Of a stretch of 64,000 bases of DNA, positions 17,874 to 26,957 are shown in pieces. This stretch comes from Alteromonas lipotrueiana (GTDB taxonomy: Bacteria > Pseudomonadota > Gammaproteobacteria > Enterobacterales > Alteromonadaceae): the NCBI RefSeq assembly GCF_019249245.1, contig NZ_JAESDK010000009.1, positions 62,001-126,000 of the forward strand. The letters are read 5' to 3'. The notes under the pieces are model-generated. The model worked only from the letters and a program-made list of their open reading frames with translations, was not told the origin of the DNA and did not search any database. How positions within the stretch are numbered: the first letter of the stretch is position 1; each line of letters begins with the position of its first letter. The translations under genes were made by a program, and so were the position numbers.

Positions 17874-18908
17874 TTATTCTAATTTAAGGGTCTTAATTCC
17901 ATTTGCCGAAACGGCCAACACTTTTTTATCAAACTGAGTTGCATTTACAATAGCGGCTTTGTCGTCAATTTGATGTACTTTTACATTTTTGCCGGCACTA
18001 CAGTCTTGTTCACGAGCGTAGGGATCATGCTGACTAACAGTAAACGGTCTTTGCATAGTAACCACAATGCCGTTGTTCCCTAATGCTGCAACCTGCTGCT
18101 TATCTATCGGCAGTATAGAATTCAATGTACTGGTGGAACAGGTTTTTATATATTCCCAGTTTTCATTATTCTGCATAACAAAAATATTACCTCGCAAACC
18201 CACCGCCATAAGGGTATCTGAGTCAAGCGCTGCAATATCAAAAAACGAACCGGTATAGTCGACGGTGTATCGCTGCCACGTCTTACCCATATCCTCACTC
18301 AAAGCAAGCGTACCCGCTTCTCCGGCAAGATAGAGTTTTTGTTCATGTTGCGAAATTCGATTGAGATGCGGCAGTATTGAGTTTAACTCCTGCTTGTAAA
18401 ATTCTTCATCTTCTTCACGTATTTCTTCAAGGTATTCACGATCATAAGGGTCTAGCAAAGAGGCGTGTAACTCAGCCTGCCAGTGTTCTCCGCCATCTTT
18501 AGTACGATAGAACATACCATAGGCACCCACCGCAATGCCGTGCTGTTTGTCAAAAAAATGTACATCTAAAAAGGGGCGCTCTAATTTAGGATTAGAAAAT
18601 TGAACCCGCCAGGTTTTGCCCTTATTATCTGAATGCAAAATAGTTGCATCATGGCCTACTGCCCATGCCTGGTCATCTACCATGGTAACAGCGGTTAGAG
18701 TCGCAGTAGATGGCACTTCAGCCTGCTTAAACTCTTGTCCATCTGAAGATGTTAATATATGGCCCCGCTCTCCAACTATTACCAGGGTTTCGCCCGCAGT
18801 AATATCTAAAAGCAACGATTGTTCAACCAGGGGGGCCTGATAAGCTGTCTGAGCGCATACACAAGCACTAAATGCCAGTGCAGCAAAAGCTGCCAGAGGT
18901 GTTTTCAT
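17874..18908 (-). CDS. YCF48/BNR-repeat beta-propeller exported protein
   Basis: A 344-residue protein with a Sec signal peptide (MKTPLAAFAALAFSACVCAQ; the FSAC stretch is only weakly lipobox-like). Repeats of about 40-45 residues carry the pattern 'GE.G.I..S.DG..F' and 'VG..G.I..T.D.GK.W' (VGHDATILHSDNKGKTWRV, VGAYGMFYRTKDGGEHWQA, AGEAGTLALSEDMGKTWQR), diagnostic of YCF48-like or photosystem II Hcf136-type propellers. In many gammaproteobacteria such a gene sits beside an MMPL transporter and DUF1302/1329 genes, as here. Its role, perhaps a periplasmic adaptor, is inferred from context only. Confidence 0.85.
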   Translation of the reverse strand: MKTPLAAFAALAFSACVCAQTAYQAPLVEQSLLLDITAGETLVIVGERGHILTSSDGQEFKQAEVPSTATLTAVTMVDDQAWAVGHDATILHSDNKGKTWRVQFSNPKLERPFLDVHFFDKQHGIAVGAYGMFYRTKDGGEHWQAELHASLLDPYDREYLEEIREEDEEFYKQELNSILPHLNRISQHEQKLYLAGEAGTLALSEDMGKTWQRYTVDYTGSFFDIAALDSDTLMAVGLRGNIFVMQNNENWEYIKTCSTSTLNSILPIDKQQVAALGNNGIVVTMQRPFTVSQHDPYAREQDCSAGKNVKVHQIDDKAAIVNATQFDKKVLAVSANGIKTLKLE

Positions 18909-18938
18909 AAAACAATCCTGAAGATAAAAAATAACGAA

Positions 18939-18960
18939 GGCGAAGCCAGATAGCTTCGCC
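18939..18960 (-). terminator. Intra-operon hairpin between DUF1329 and the YCF48-like gene
   Basis: Perfect 8-bp inverted repeat GGCGAAGC, loop CAGATA, GCTTCGCC in the 63-bp gap. On the minus strand it is followed by TTCGTTATTTTTTATC, so it resembles a leaky terminator or an mRNA 3'-end stabiliser that would lower expression of the two downstream genes relative to the outer-membrane pair. Confidence 0.6.
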
Positions 18961-18971
18961 CTGGGGTGAGA

Positions 18972-20339
18972 TTAACGCTTGCCTTCGCGACGAAGGGCCT
19001 GAGGAGTAAACTCTACATCTCTGGGACGAATCGAAAAGTTATAAATTTGCTCTTCGTTGTCCAGGCCAATAGCCAGATAGCGGCGTGAGTTCAAATCATG
19101 ATAAACATCAAGGGTTGACCACTGTGTCGGTACGTCGTAATAGTTAACCCCGTAAGCAATACCCACACGGTATAACTCACCACGGTTATCATACATATCG
19201 GCAACCTGAATCTGCCAGCTGTCTTCATCTAAAAAGAATACCCGCTTTTGGTAGACGTGACGAAAGCCCTCTTTCAAAGTGGCTTCTACCACCCAAACAC
19301 GGTGTTTTTCCCAACGGGTTAGTTCAGGGTTAATATGATTGGGCTTCAATATATCATCATAGCCAATGTCATTGCTGTGCAACTTATAATTGTTGTAGGC
19401 AATGTACATCTCTTTTTTGCCCTTCAGCTCCCAGTTATAGCGATTAGGCGAACCATTGAACATATCGAAATCGTCGGTGGTTCTCAAACCATCGGCGGCG
19501 GTTCCTGGGGTATCATAAGCAATATTTGGTGCAGCCCGAACGCGTCGCTGCCCTGTGTTATAAGTCCATGCACGGCGCGGCTCTTTGATTTGGTCTACGG
19601 TTTCATGTACTAACAAAGCCGTACCCGCGAGTCGTGCTGGTTTGGTTACCTTTTGTTTGAACATAAACAGGATATTATCATCCATTAGCTCTTCTGGGGT
19701 CATGCCCTCTTTGGCGTACTGAATAAGCAGCTGTTCATCAAACCCAATAACGTTGTAATCGCCCGATGAGGTTACGGCTGCCTGACCACCATATCGCTGA
19801 ACGGCTTCACCCCGGTAGCGTAAAATATGGTTCCAGATTGCCTCAAGGCCGTTTTCAGGAACAGGGAATGGAACACCCAATACCGCACCTTTCAGGCCAT
19901 TTCCACCTTCGATAAGCTCGGCCTGCATCGCGTTTTTCTTAGTCGCGGCATACACTTCCTGCGGGTTTGAGGCAGAACGACGACTTTGATAAACCGGCAT
20001 CTCATAGGTTTCAGGGTAAGCTTCAAATAGCTTTTGCTGTCCTTCTGATAAAAACTCGGCGTACTCTTTGTAATTATCAGCAGTAATAGTGAACTTAACT
20101 GTATCACCCGGGAACGGATCCGGATGGTGATCTCCTTCAGAGTATCCTTCTGGTAAGGTCGTAATACCACCATTCCATGCTGGAATACTGCCATCAGCAT
20201 TGGCAGCTTTTTCGCCTCCTAAGGGCGTAAGTTCATTGCCGAGTTTGTGAGCCTCTTCTTCGGATATCTTCGCAAAAGCGCAGCTGCTGGCTACCGACAA
20301 CGAAACCGCTGCCGCAATTAGGGTAATTTTTTTCATCAT
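18972..20339 (-). CDS. DUF1329 exported protein
   Basis: A 455-residue protein of the DUF1329 family (PF07044), structurally related to outer-membrane lipoprotein sorting proteins of the LolB type. The Sec signal is MMKKITLIAAAVSLSVASSCAFA. The mature part begins KISEEEAHKLGNELTPLGGEKAANADGSIPAWNGG, the family hallmark, and contains WTYNTGQRRVRAAPNIAYDTP. It starts 12 bp after the DUF1302 gene, with which this family is habitually paired. Function is unproven; a periplasmic carrier of a hydrophobic molecule is the usual guess. Confidence 0.9.
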   Translation of the reverse strand: MMKKITLIAAAVSLSVASSCAFAKISEEEAHKLGNELTPLGGEKAANADGSIPAWNGGITTLPEGYSEGDHHPDPFPGDTVKFTITADNYKEYAEFLSEGQQKLFEAYPETYEMPVYQSRRSASNPQEVYAATKKNAMQAELIEGGNGLKGAVLGVPFPVPENGLEAIWNHILRYRGEAVQRYGGQAAVTSSGDYNVIGFDEQLLIQYAKEGMTPEELMDDNILFMFKQKVTKPARLAGTALLVHETVDQIKEPRRAWTYNTGQRRVRAAPNIAYDTPGTAADGLRTTDDFDMFNGSPNRYNWELKGKKEMYIAYNNYKLHSNDIGYDDILKPNHINPELTRWEKHRVWVVEATLKEGFRHVYQKRVFFLDEDSWQIQVADMYDNRGELYRVGIAYGVNYYDVPTQWSTLDVYHDLNSRRYLAIGLDNEEQIYNFSIRPRDVEFTPQALRREGKR

Positions 20340-20351
20340 AATAAATGTCCC

Positions 20352-22418
20352 TTAAATTGAATACTTGATATTAAACGAAACAAAGTCGCGGTCTGCTAAT
20401 GCATTGGTAGTACCTATGCCATCCCAAAACGCGCTGTAAGAAGCCGTTGCCGACCATCTGCTCAGGTAATCAAAGGTGAATGAAAGGTTCGCCGACTTTG
20501 TATCTTCGGTGAAAAGAAACAAAGGGTCCGGGGTTGTGCCGTCAACATCGTGTGAGAATGTAGCGCGCATACGCATATTCACGCCGGCCATAATGTTGTT
20601 GTAATCTGCTACCGCCAGAAGGCGATAGCCCCAGGCATCGTCGGTTGCAAACGGGTTTGTTTCAGGACCATCAGAAAGTCCTTCATGTAATCCGGGGCGC
20701 GGGTTACCTGAAGCCGTTGGCTCAAGTGATGGTGTTCTGGCGGTGCCTGGTGCATTTAAACGAATAACATCAGGGTCTGGGAAGTCGACAATATTGACAT
20801 AGCCAACTTCACCCAACAGGACAAAGTTATCCGAGCCAAATTTAGGACCAAAGACATGAGAAACCGTAAACTGCGCCTGCCAGGTGTCTGACAACAAAAA
20901 TCCTTCTGCAGACTCACCCGGGCCTACGTCGCGACCAATGTTCTTTAACTGCGAGATACCAGCCAAATCTGGACGCAGACCTGCGTTAGCTAATTGCTCA
21001 GGCATAGCCTGATACAGCAACTCAACATCATCAATTTGTAAAGGTTCATCTACACGGTAGGCAAACTCACCTGCTAAGGCTGTAGTCCCGACGTTTGTAT
21101 TGAAGCTCATTCCGTATAATTTTATGTCTTCAGGATACAAAAACTGAGTTTCTGTAAATGCTTCTAACTGAGTAATATTGTCTCGGGTAATTTGATTTTG
21201 GGCCAAAAAGGCGATGTCTTGTGCAATACCTTCAGCAGTAAAGTCTGAAGTGATACCTGAAACCAGCGGCCGCTGACTGTGATAATTTATATGATAAAAA
21301 CTAAATTCGGTTTCGTTCAGGTTTTCTGCAAACCAGGTAAATCGTAAACCATACTGACCTTGGTCATCGGCATCCTGATGCGCCGCATCAGAATAACCGC
21401 GAACAGCCACTTTGGTGGGGTAAGCAAGATAAGCCTGAGAAATTTGGGCTGGGTCTGCGCCCGCGCCTAACGCGGCGCCCAAATCGTTAAGCTGAGTCAG
21501 CAACGTTTGCAGGTTAATGTCCGGATTACCGGTAAAGCCCAGTTGTACATTACTAAACTGGCCGCCCTCGCCCGCAAAATCGTTACCCGCAAAGTAACTT
21601 CCGGCAACAGGTAACCAACTACGTTCCCATTCATACTGATAGTAGCCAGAAATACTAAAGTCCTGGGTTAAGCCTAGCGAGGCATAAACCATTCCTACTG
21701 GTATAAAGACTTCTTTTAATTCGGCTCCGGGAGCGCGAGCACGGGTAACATCAACCGGGTTGGTAGTGTTTATACCATGTTGAATAAACGTACTTTCACC
21801 CCAGCTGATCACTTGTTGGCCTACCCGCACAGTAAGCGGTTTGTTACCTACCCACCAATCGCCGTAGAAGAATGCATCAAGCAGACGAATGTCAGCACAC
21901 AACAGGTCTTTGGCCTCTGAGTCCTGACAAAGATCGCGATGCTCACCGGTTATCGGGTTTGCCCACGCTGAGGTTCCGTTTTCTTGCTCAAAGTCGTAAA
22001 ACCAAAAGCCTCTGGCGAAAAAGCCGTAATCACCAAAGTTAATGTCTAGCTCATGGTTGCCCGCTATTTGTGATGAAAAAGCTTCGCCGGGATCGTGGGC
22101 CAAATTACCCAAATCACCATTGGCTGAATATGCTCCATCACCTGACAGCGCCCATACATCTGCACTTGGATAGATAACATTGGTAGCGGCGTTGTAACCG
22201 GTCCAATCAAATTGCGGATGGTTACTGTTGCCTATCAGACTATAGTCGCGGTCTTCAACGCGGATACTTGTGGCCAGCGTGAATGTAGAGTCCAGCGTGA
22301 TGCTTGCTTCACCCACTTGCCAATTGGCCGCGCTTACCGACGTCGATGCGACACCCAGTAAAGCAATGACCCCAGCTGCCACGGGGGATTTTTTAAATGC
22401 GCATTGCCTTGTTATCAT
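20352..22418 (-). CDS. DUF1302 outer-membrane beta-barrel protein
   Basis: A 688-residue protein of the DUF1302 family (PF06980). The start at 22418 (MITRQCAFKKSPVAAGVIALLGVASTSVSA) gives a clean signal peptide and has GGAG upstream; an upstream ATG at 22520 would add residues unlike the family. The mature part has many alternating hydrophobic strands (TLDSTFTLATSIRVEDRDYSLIG, VRVGQQVISWGEST), conserved WGESTFIQHGINTTNPVD, and ends in an aromatic-hydrophobic strand, FVSFNIKYSI, consistent with a barrel. It is the first gene of the operon; the roughly 200-bp region upstream should hold the promoter. Confidence 0.88.
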   Translation of the reverse strand: MITRQCAFKKSPVAAGVIALLGVASTSVSAANWQVGEASITLDSTFTLATSIRVEDRDYSLIGNSNHPQFDWTGYNAATNVIYPSADVWALSGDGAYSANGDLGNLAHDPGEAFSSQIAGNHELDINFGDYGFFARGFWFYDFEQENGTSAWANPITGEHRDLCQDSEAKDLLCADIRLLDAFFYGDWWVGNKPLTVRVGQQVISWGESTFIQHGINTTNPVDVTRARAPGAELKEVFIPVGMVYASLGLTQDFSISGYYQYEWERSWLPVAGSYFAGNDFAGEGGQFSNVQLGFTGNPDINLQTLLTQLNDLGAALGAGADPAQISQAYLAYPTKVAVRGYSDAAHQDADDQGQYGLRFTWFAENLNETEFSFYHINYHSQRPLVSGITSDFTAEGIAQDIAFLAQNQITRDNITQLEAFTETQFLYPEDIKLYGMSFNTNVGTTALAGEFAYRVDEPLQIDDVELLYQAMPEQLANAGLRPDLAGISQLKNIGRDVGPGESAEGFLLSDTWQAQFTVSHVFGPKFGSDNFVLLGEVGYVNIVDFPDPDVIRLNAPGTARTPSLEPTASGNPRPGLHEGLSDGPETNPFATDDAWGYRLLAVADYNNIMAGVNMRMRATFSHDVDGTTPDPLFLFTEDTKSANLSFTFDYLSRWSATASYSAFWDGIGTTNALADRDFVSFNIKYSI

Positions 22419-22618
22419 AGTTCTTATTCTCCAGGTTAACGTATTGGTGGTGCAGATCCGTAAGCCACCCATAGCGATTAACAAAATAATTACATCATTT
22501 TGAAATAATCGCAAGAACAAATCGTACCAGTTAACAATTTGGTAATACTATGACTATTCAATTAGTTAATAGATTAAAATAAATAGTTGATATAAAGCGG
22601 ACTAAGCGCATCATAAAA

Positions 22619-22849
22619 TTAAGAAATACGCTCAAAGGTAAGAATTTTATTGGTGCTGTTTGTGGTTAGCTTAAATCGGCCCTGTAACCCCGATGGGGTG
22701 ACGAAGGGCCTGAGCCGATCGATAGGTAGCTGCACCCGATGGCCACTTTCAGCCGCCACCACAACATGCAGAAAACCGGCCTGATATAAACGTTCACACT
22801 CTTTATAATTCAGGCCTAATGAAAAATAGTAAAACTTATTGTTGCTCAC
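22619..22849 (-). CDS. DUF2835 protein
   Basis: A 76-residue protein matching the DUF2835 family (PF11197): YYFSLGLNYKECERLYQAG, then VVVAAESGHRVQLPIDRLRPFVTPSGLQGRF. The family is common immediately downstream of pepN in gammaproteobacteria, and here its start overlaps the last 14 bases of pepN, so it is translated from the same message. No function is established. Confidence 0.87.
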   Translation of the reverse strand: MSNNKFYYFSLGLNYKECERLYQAGFLHVVVAAESGHRVQLPIDRLRPFVTPSGLQGRFKLTTNSTNKILTFERIS

Positions 22850-25445
22850 TGGTTACAGAATACGCCAAACTTTTACTGACTTTTTCGTATAAATCGCGAC
22901 TAAGATTTTTATGTTCGGCGATTCGCTGTAATTGTGTTTTCATCCGCAGCTGGTACTCGGGTGCATAATTGTGCCACTGCGTTAGTGGTGTAACTATACG
23001 TGCAGCTACCTGCGGATTCACGGCATCCAGCTCAAGCAGATAATCGGTTACAAATTGATACCCGCCGCCATCCTCAGCATGAAAACCAGCGGTATTGAAA
23101 AAGGCAAAACTGCCCATTACCGCTCTTACCCTGTTAGGGTTACCCTTTGCAAATTGAGGGTGCTGCTGAAGCATACTTAGCTGACTTAGAATATCAGGCC
23201 GTTCAGTAGTAGCATGCAATCCAAACCACTTATCCAGAACCAGAGGTTCCTGATTCCAGCGCTGTTCAAACTGTGACATCAATGACTCAAAAAGAGCTGG
23301 ACTATGCCCCTGCGCTGCCTTAAGTACCCCCAGCGAGTCGGTCATATTGTCCGCATTTTCAAACTGCGACTTAAGCATGGCATCGGCATCACCTGCACAG
23401 GCAAGATGATTCAGAACCACATTACGACAGCGACGGGCATTTATCGCCTGCTGGCTGTATTCGTAATCACCGGTATTAATGCTGTCAAACAAAGATTTCA
23501 GCGGGTGCTGCAAACGCTTAGCAAAGTCTTCACAGAACTGGTTTCTGGCCGTGTGTAACGAGGCGACATCGACCAGCTGGCGTTTTTGACACAATGTTTC
23601 GAACGAAGGAATGACCAAACATTCTCCAAGCAGTTCGTGATTGTTCGATTCGTTGCCAATTACCTGTTCAAACCCATGCCAAATAGACTCATCGACGGTG
23701 TCATGTTGGTTGCTTTCATACTGACTGATGCACCAGTCATACAATGATTGCAAAGCATCCCAACGATTAAAGCTGTCGTTAGCATATTTAAAAACGGCTA
23801 ATAACTGGCTGGCAGTTAACGAATTATGAACTTTCGCGGGAGCCGAAAAATTACCTAACACTACTGGAATAAGGGCTTCTTTAACATTGCTGAAGTGCAA
23901 GGTTTTAGCGGCGGTATCTAAAATAAACTTACCGTTTTCGACCTGCCCATCATCATCGGTGTAATGATTTCCGAGGCTATCAATGCAATCAAATGCCACA
24001 GGCATAAATAACGATCTCTTATCTTTTTGATCGGCTGTAGGCGGTGTATGCTGTGAAAAGGTAATATCCATCAATCCATTGTCAGCATCAAACGATGTTG
24101 TAACATTAATGACAGGCGTTCCTGACTGTGAATACCATAAAGCAAAATGTCCCAAATCAAGGTTGGTCACACTTTGCATTGCTGCCACAAAATCATCACA
24201 GGTTACGGCCTGACCATCATGCCGGCGAAAATATTCATCGATACCTTCCCGAAATTTTTCAGGGCCAAGTAACGTGTGGAACATGCGTATAACTTCAGCG
24301 CCCTTATCATAGACCGTGACGGTGTAGAAATTGTTCATTTCTATCACTTCTTCGGGTCTGATAGGATGGCTCATGGCACTGGCATCTTCAGCAAACTGAT
24401 GTTCGCGCATCACTCTGACATGTTTTATACGATTGCTCAGGGGGGAAGTCATGTCGGCGCTGAACTGCTGGTCGCGAAATACCGTCAAGCCTTCTTTCAG
24501 GCTCAGCTGAAACCAGTCGCGACAGGTAACCCGATTACCGGTCCAGTTATGAAAATATTCGTGGGCAATAACTGATTCAACATTAAAAAAGTCTTCGTCT
24601 GTTGCACTGTGTTGTTCGGCTAACACAAATTTGCTGTTGAAGATATTAAGGCCCTTGTTTTCCATAGCGCCCATGTTGAAAAAATCGACCGCGACAATCA
24701 TGTAGATATCAAGATCGTATTCAAGCCCGAATGTCTCTTCGTCCCATTTCATTGCTCGTTGCAACGACGCTAAAGCAAATGCTCCCTGGGCTTGTTTACC
24801 TTTATCTACATATAGCTCCAATTTTACTTCTTTACCGCTCATGGTGGTAAAGGTATCTTTGAGCAAATCGAAGTCGCCCGCGACCATAGCGAACAGATAA
24901 GCCGGCTTGGGATGGGGATCTTGCCATGTTACCCAATGCGTACCATCGTTGTTATCGCCCTTCGCAACCGGGTTTCCGTTTGACAGTAATATTGGGTATT
25001 TTTCTTTTTCGCCATGAAGCGTTACTTCAAAACGGGCTAAAACATCAGGCCGGTCAAGATAGTAGGTAATACGGCGAAAACCTTCTGCTTCACATTGGGT
25101 ACAGTAGGTTCCGGCTGACAGGTAAAGACCTTCTAACGCCTGATTATGCTCCGGGTCAATTTCGGTTTCAAACGCCAGAGTAAAATTGTCAGGAACATTA
25201 TTGAGGGTCAGCTGACTCTGCGTTTCAACATAATCTTGAAAGGGCTGACCATCAACAGTTACCGAATTGAGCTTAAGATTGTCACCATCAAGCTGCAACG
25301 GATAGGAATGATTGCCGCAACGCTCTACCTGATATTCACTAAAGACCCGCGTGCATGTTGGATGGAGTTTCACTTCCATCTTTACATCATTAATAGTGAA
25401 AGCGGGCGGCTGATAATCCGCCCGTTTTTTTGCTTGTAAGCTCAT
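22836..25445 (-). CDS. pepN: Aminopeptidase N (M1 zinc metallopeptidase)
   Basis: Cytosolic broad-specificity aminopeptidase that finishes peptide breakdown. The 869-residue length matches E. coli PepN (870). The exopeptidase motif GAMENKGLNIFN and the zinc site HEYFHNW with the third ligand Glu in SLKEGL (HExxH-x18-E, about residues 295-320) are intact, and the all-helical C-terminal domain is present. Downstream DUF2835 overlaps it; upstream NhaC is 16 bp away on the same strand, so read-through from nhaC is possible. Confidence 0.96.
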   Translation of the reverse strand: MSLQAKKRADYQPPAFTINDVKMEVKLHPTCTRVFSEYQVERCGNHSYPLQLDGDNLKLNSVTVDGQPFQDYVETQSQLTLNNVPDNFTLAFETEIDPEHNQALEGLYLSAGTYCTQCEAEGFRRITYYLDRPDVLARFEVTLHGEKEKYPILLSNGNPVAKGDNNDGTHWVTWQDPHPKPAYLFAMVAGDFDLLKDTFTTMSGKEVKLELYVDKGKQAQGAFALASLQRAMKWDEETFGLEYDLDIYMIVAVDFFNMGAMENKGLNIFNSKFVLAEQHSATDEDFFNVESVIAHEYFHNWTGNRVTCRDWFQLSLKEGLTVFRDQQFSADMTSPLSNRIKHVRVMREHQFAEDASAMSHPIRPEEVIEMNNFYTVTVYDKGAEVIRMFHTLLGPEKFREGIDEYFRRHDGQAVTCDDFVAAMQSVTNLDLGHFALWYSQSGTPVINVTTSFDADNGLMDITFSQHTPPTADQKDKRSLFMPVAFDCIDSLGNHYTDDDGQVENGKFILDTAAKTLHFSNVKEALIPVVLGNFSAPAKVHNSLTASQLLAVFKYANDSFNRWDALQSLYDWCISQYESNQHDTVDESIWHGFEQVIGNESNNHELLGECLVIPSFETLCQKRQLVDVASLHTARNQFCEDFAKRLQHPLKSLFDSINTGDYEYSQQAINARRCRNVVLNHLACAGDADAMLKSQFENADNMTDSLGVLKAAQGHSPALFESLMSQFEQRWNQEPLVLDKWFGLHATTERPDILSQLSMLQQHPQFAKGNPNRVRAVMGSFAFFNTAGFHAEDGGGYQFVTDYLLELDAVNPQVAARIVTPLTQWHNYAPEYQLRMKTQLQRIAEHKNLSRDLYEKVSKSLAYSVTSEQQ

Positions 25446-25461
25446 TTATCCTCCAGGGATG

Positions 25462-26937
25462 TTAAGCGTCAGACTCCTTTGCGTCCGTTTCAAAAGGAGG
25501 CTCGATTCTAAGAATTTTTATTCCTACGTAGGCGTAAATAACCGCCAGGAAAGGATTGATAACGTTGAAGAAGGTGTAAAAAATATAGTCAAATGGATTC
25601 ACGCCCAATACGCCGTGCATATACGCTCCACACGTATTCCACGGGATGAGTGGCGACGTTAATGTGGCACCGTCTTCTAAGCTTCTTGATAAATTAAGCT
25701 GATGTAAGCCGCGTTTTTCATACTCTTCTTTATACATACGCCCGGGCATAACGATAGAGATGTATTGGTCTGCGGTAACCAGGTTAGAACCTAAACAGGT
25801 GAGAATGGTTCGGCTTATCATATCGCCGGCAGACTTAGCGCCATGTAAAATAGTACTGACCGCTCGTTTTAATAAGCCAACTTTTTCTAATACCGCGCCA
25901 AAAGACATCGCGCAAATTATCAGCCAAATGGTGTTTAGCATCGACGACATTCCACCGCGACTTAACAGGCTATTGAGATTTTCGTCAGGGGTTGAAAATG
26001 ACACGCCGTCATACATAGAGGTCCATACGGTTTTTAGTACACCGATAGCAGCAGAGTCATCCGGGTTGGCCATCGACAACACCACATCTTGCTGAAACAA
26101 GACTGCCCACAAGGCACCGACTAACGCACCAATAGACACCGCCGGAAAAGCAGGCATCTTTCTAACCGCCAGAGTAAGCAGTAAAATCAACGGAACCAGC
26201 ATATGCCAGCCGAGCTCGAACGACTCACTCAGCAATACCTGCATTTGCTCAATACGTTCTACTTTTTCCATGCCGGTTTCGCTAAAACCTAAAAATACAA
26301 ACAAGATAACGGCAATAACAAAGCTGGGTATAGTAGTCCAAAGCATATAGCGAATATGTTCAAACAAGTCCGTTCCTGCCACTGCAGGCGCTAAGTTAGT
26401 GGTTTCAGAAAGGGGCGATATTTTGTCGCCAAAGTACGATCCTGAAACAACTGCCCCCGCGGTGATGGCCGCAGACATGCCCATTCCCGACGACACCCCT
26501 AGCAGCGCAACACCGACGGTCGCCGCCGTGGTCCAGGAGCTGCCTATGCTCATGGCCACAACAGCGCAAATTAAACAGGTTGCGGCATAAAAAAATGAAG
26601 GATTTAACAAATCTAAACCGTAATAAATCAGGGTGGGCACCGTACCGGCAAGCATCCAGGTACCAATTAATGCACCAACGGCAAGTAAAATCAGACACGC
26701 ACCCAGCGACATTGAAATGCCATTGACAATGCCTTGTTCAATATCCTTCCATTTGTGCCCATTCTTCATACCGATAATAGCAGCCAGACCCGCGCCCAGT
26801 AATAAAGCTATCTGGTTAGGACCAAATGATGAGCTATCACCATAAAGATATACCGCTGACCCCATCATAATAACCAGGGCGATAATGGGTATCAGCGCAT
26901 CAGTTAGCGAGGGAGTTTTAATAGAGTTTTTTTTCAT
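25462..26937 (-). CDS. nhaC: NhaC-family Na+/H+ antiporter
   Basis: A 491-residue polytopic membrane protein of the NhaC family, with about 11-12 hydrophobic segments and conserved MSIGSSWTTAATVGVALLGV, SGSYFGDKISPLSETTNLAP and SPLIPWNTCGAYMHGVLGV. It would exchange sodium for protons at the inner membrane; related NhaC proteins also exchange malate and lactate, so the exact substrate is open. It lies 20 bp downstream of a sodium-dependent symporter gene, consistent with an Na+-linked transport unit in a marine cell. Confidence 0.87.
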   Translation of the reverse strand: MKKNSIKTPSLTDALIPIIALVIMMGSAVYLYGDSSSFGPNQIALLLGAGLAAIIGMKNGHKWKDIEQGIVNGISMSLGACLILLAVGALIGTWMLAGTVPTLIYYGLDLLNPSFFYAATCLICAVVAMSIGSSWTTAATVGVALLGVSSGMGMSAAITAGAVVSGSYFGDKISPLSETTNLAPAVAGTDLFEHIRYMLWTTIPSFVIAVILFVFLGFSETGMEKVERIEQMQVLLSESFELGWHMLVPLILLLTLAVRKMPAFPAVSIGALVGALWAVLFQQDVVLSMANPDDSAAIGVLKTVWTSMYDGVSFSTPDENLNSLLSRGGMSSMLNTIWLIICAMSFGAVLEKVGLLKRAVSTILHGAKSAGDMISRTILTCLGSNLVTADQYISIVMPGRMYKEEYEKRGLHQLNLSRSLEDGATLTSPLIPWNTCGAYMHGVLGVNPFDYIFYTFFNVINPFLAVIYAYVGIKILRIEPPFETDAKESDA

Positions 26938-26957
26938 AATTATTATTTATTATCCTC

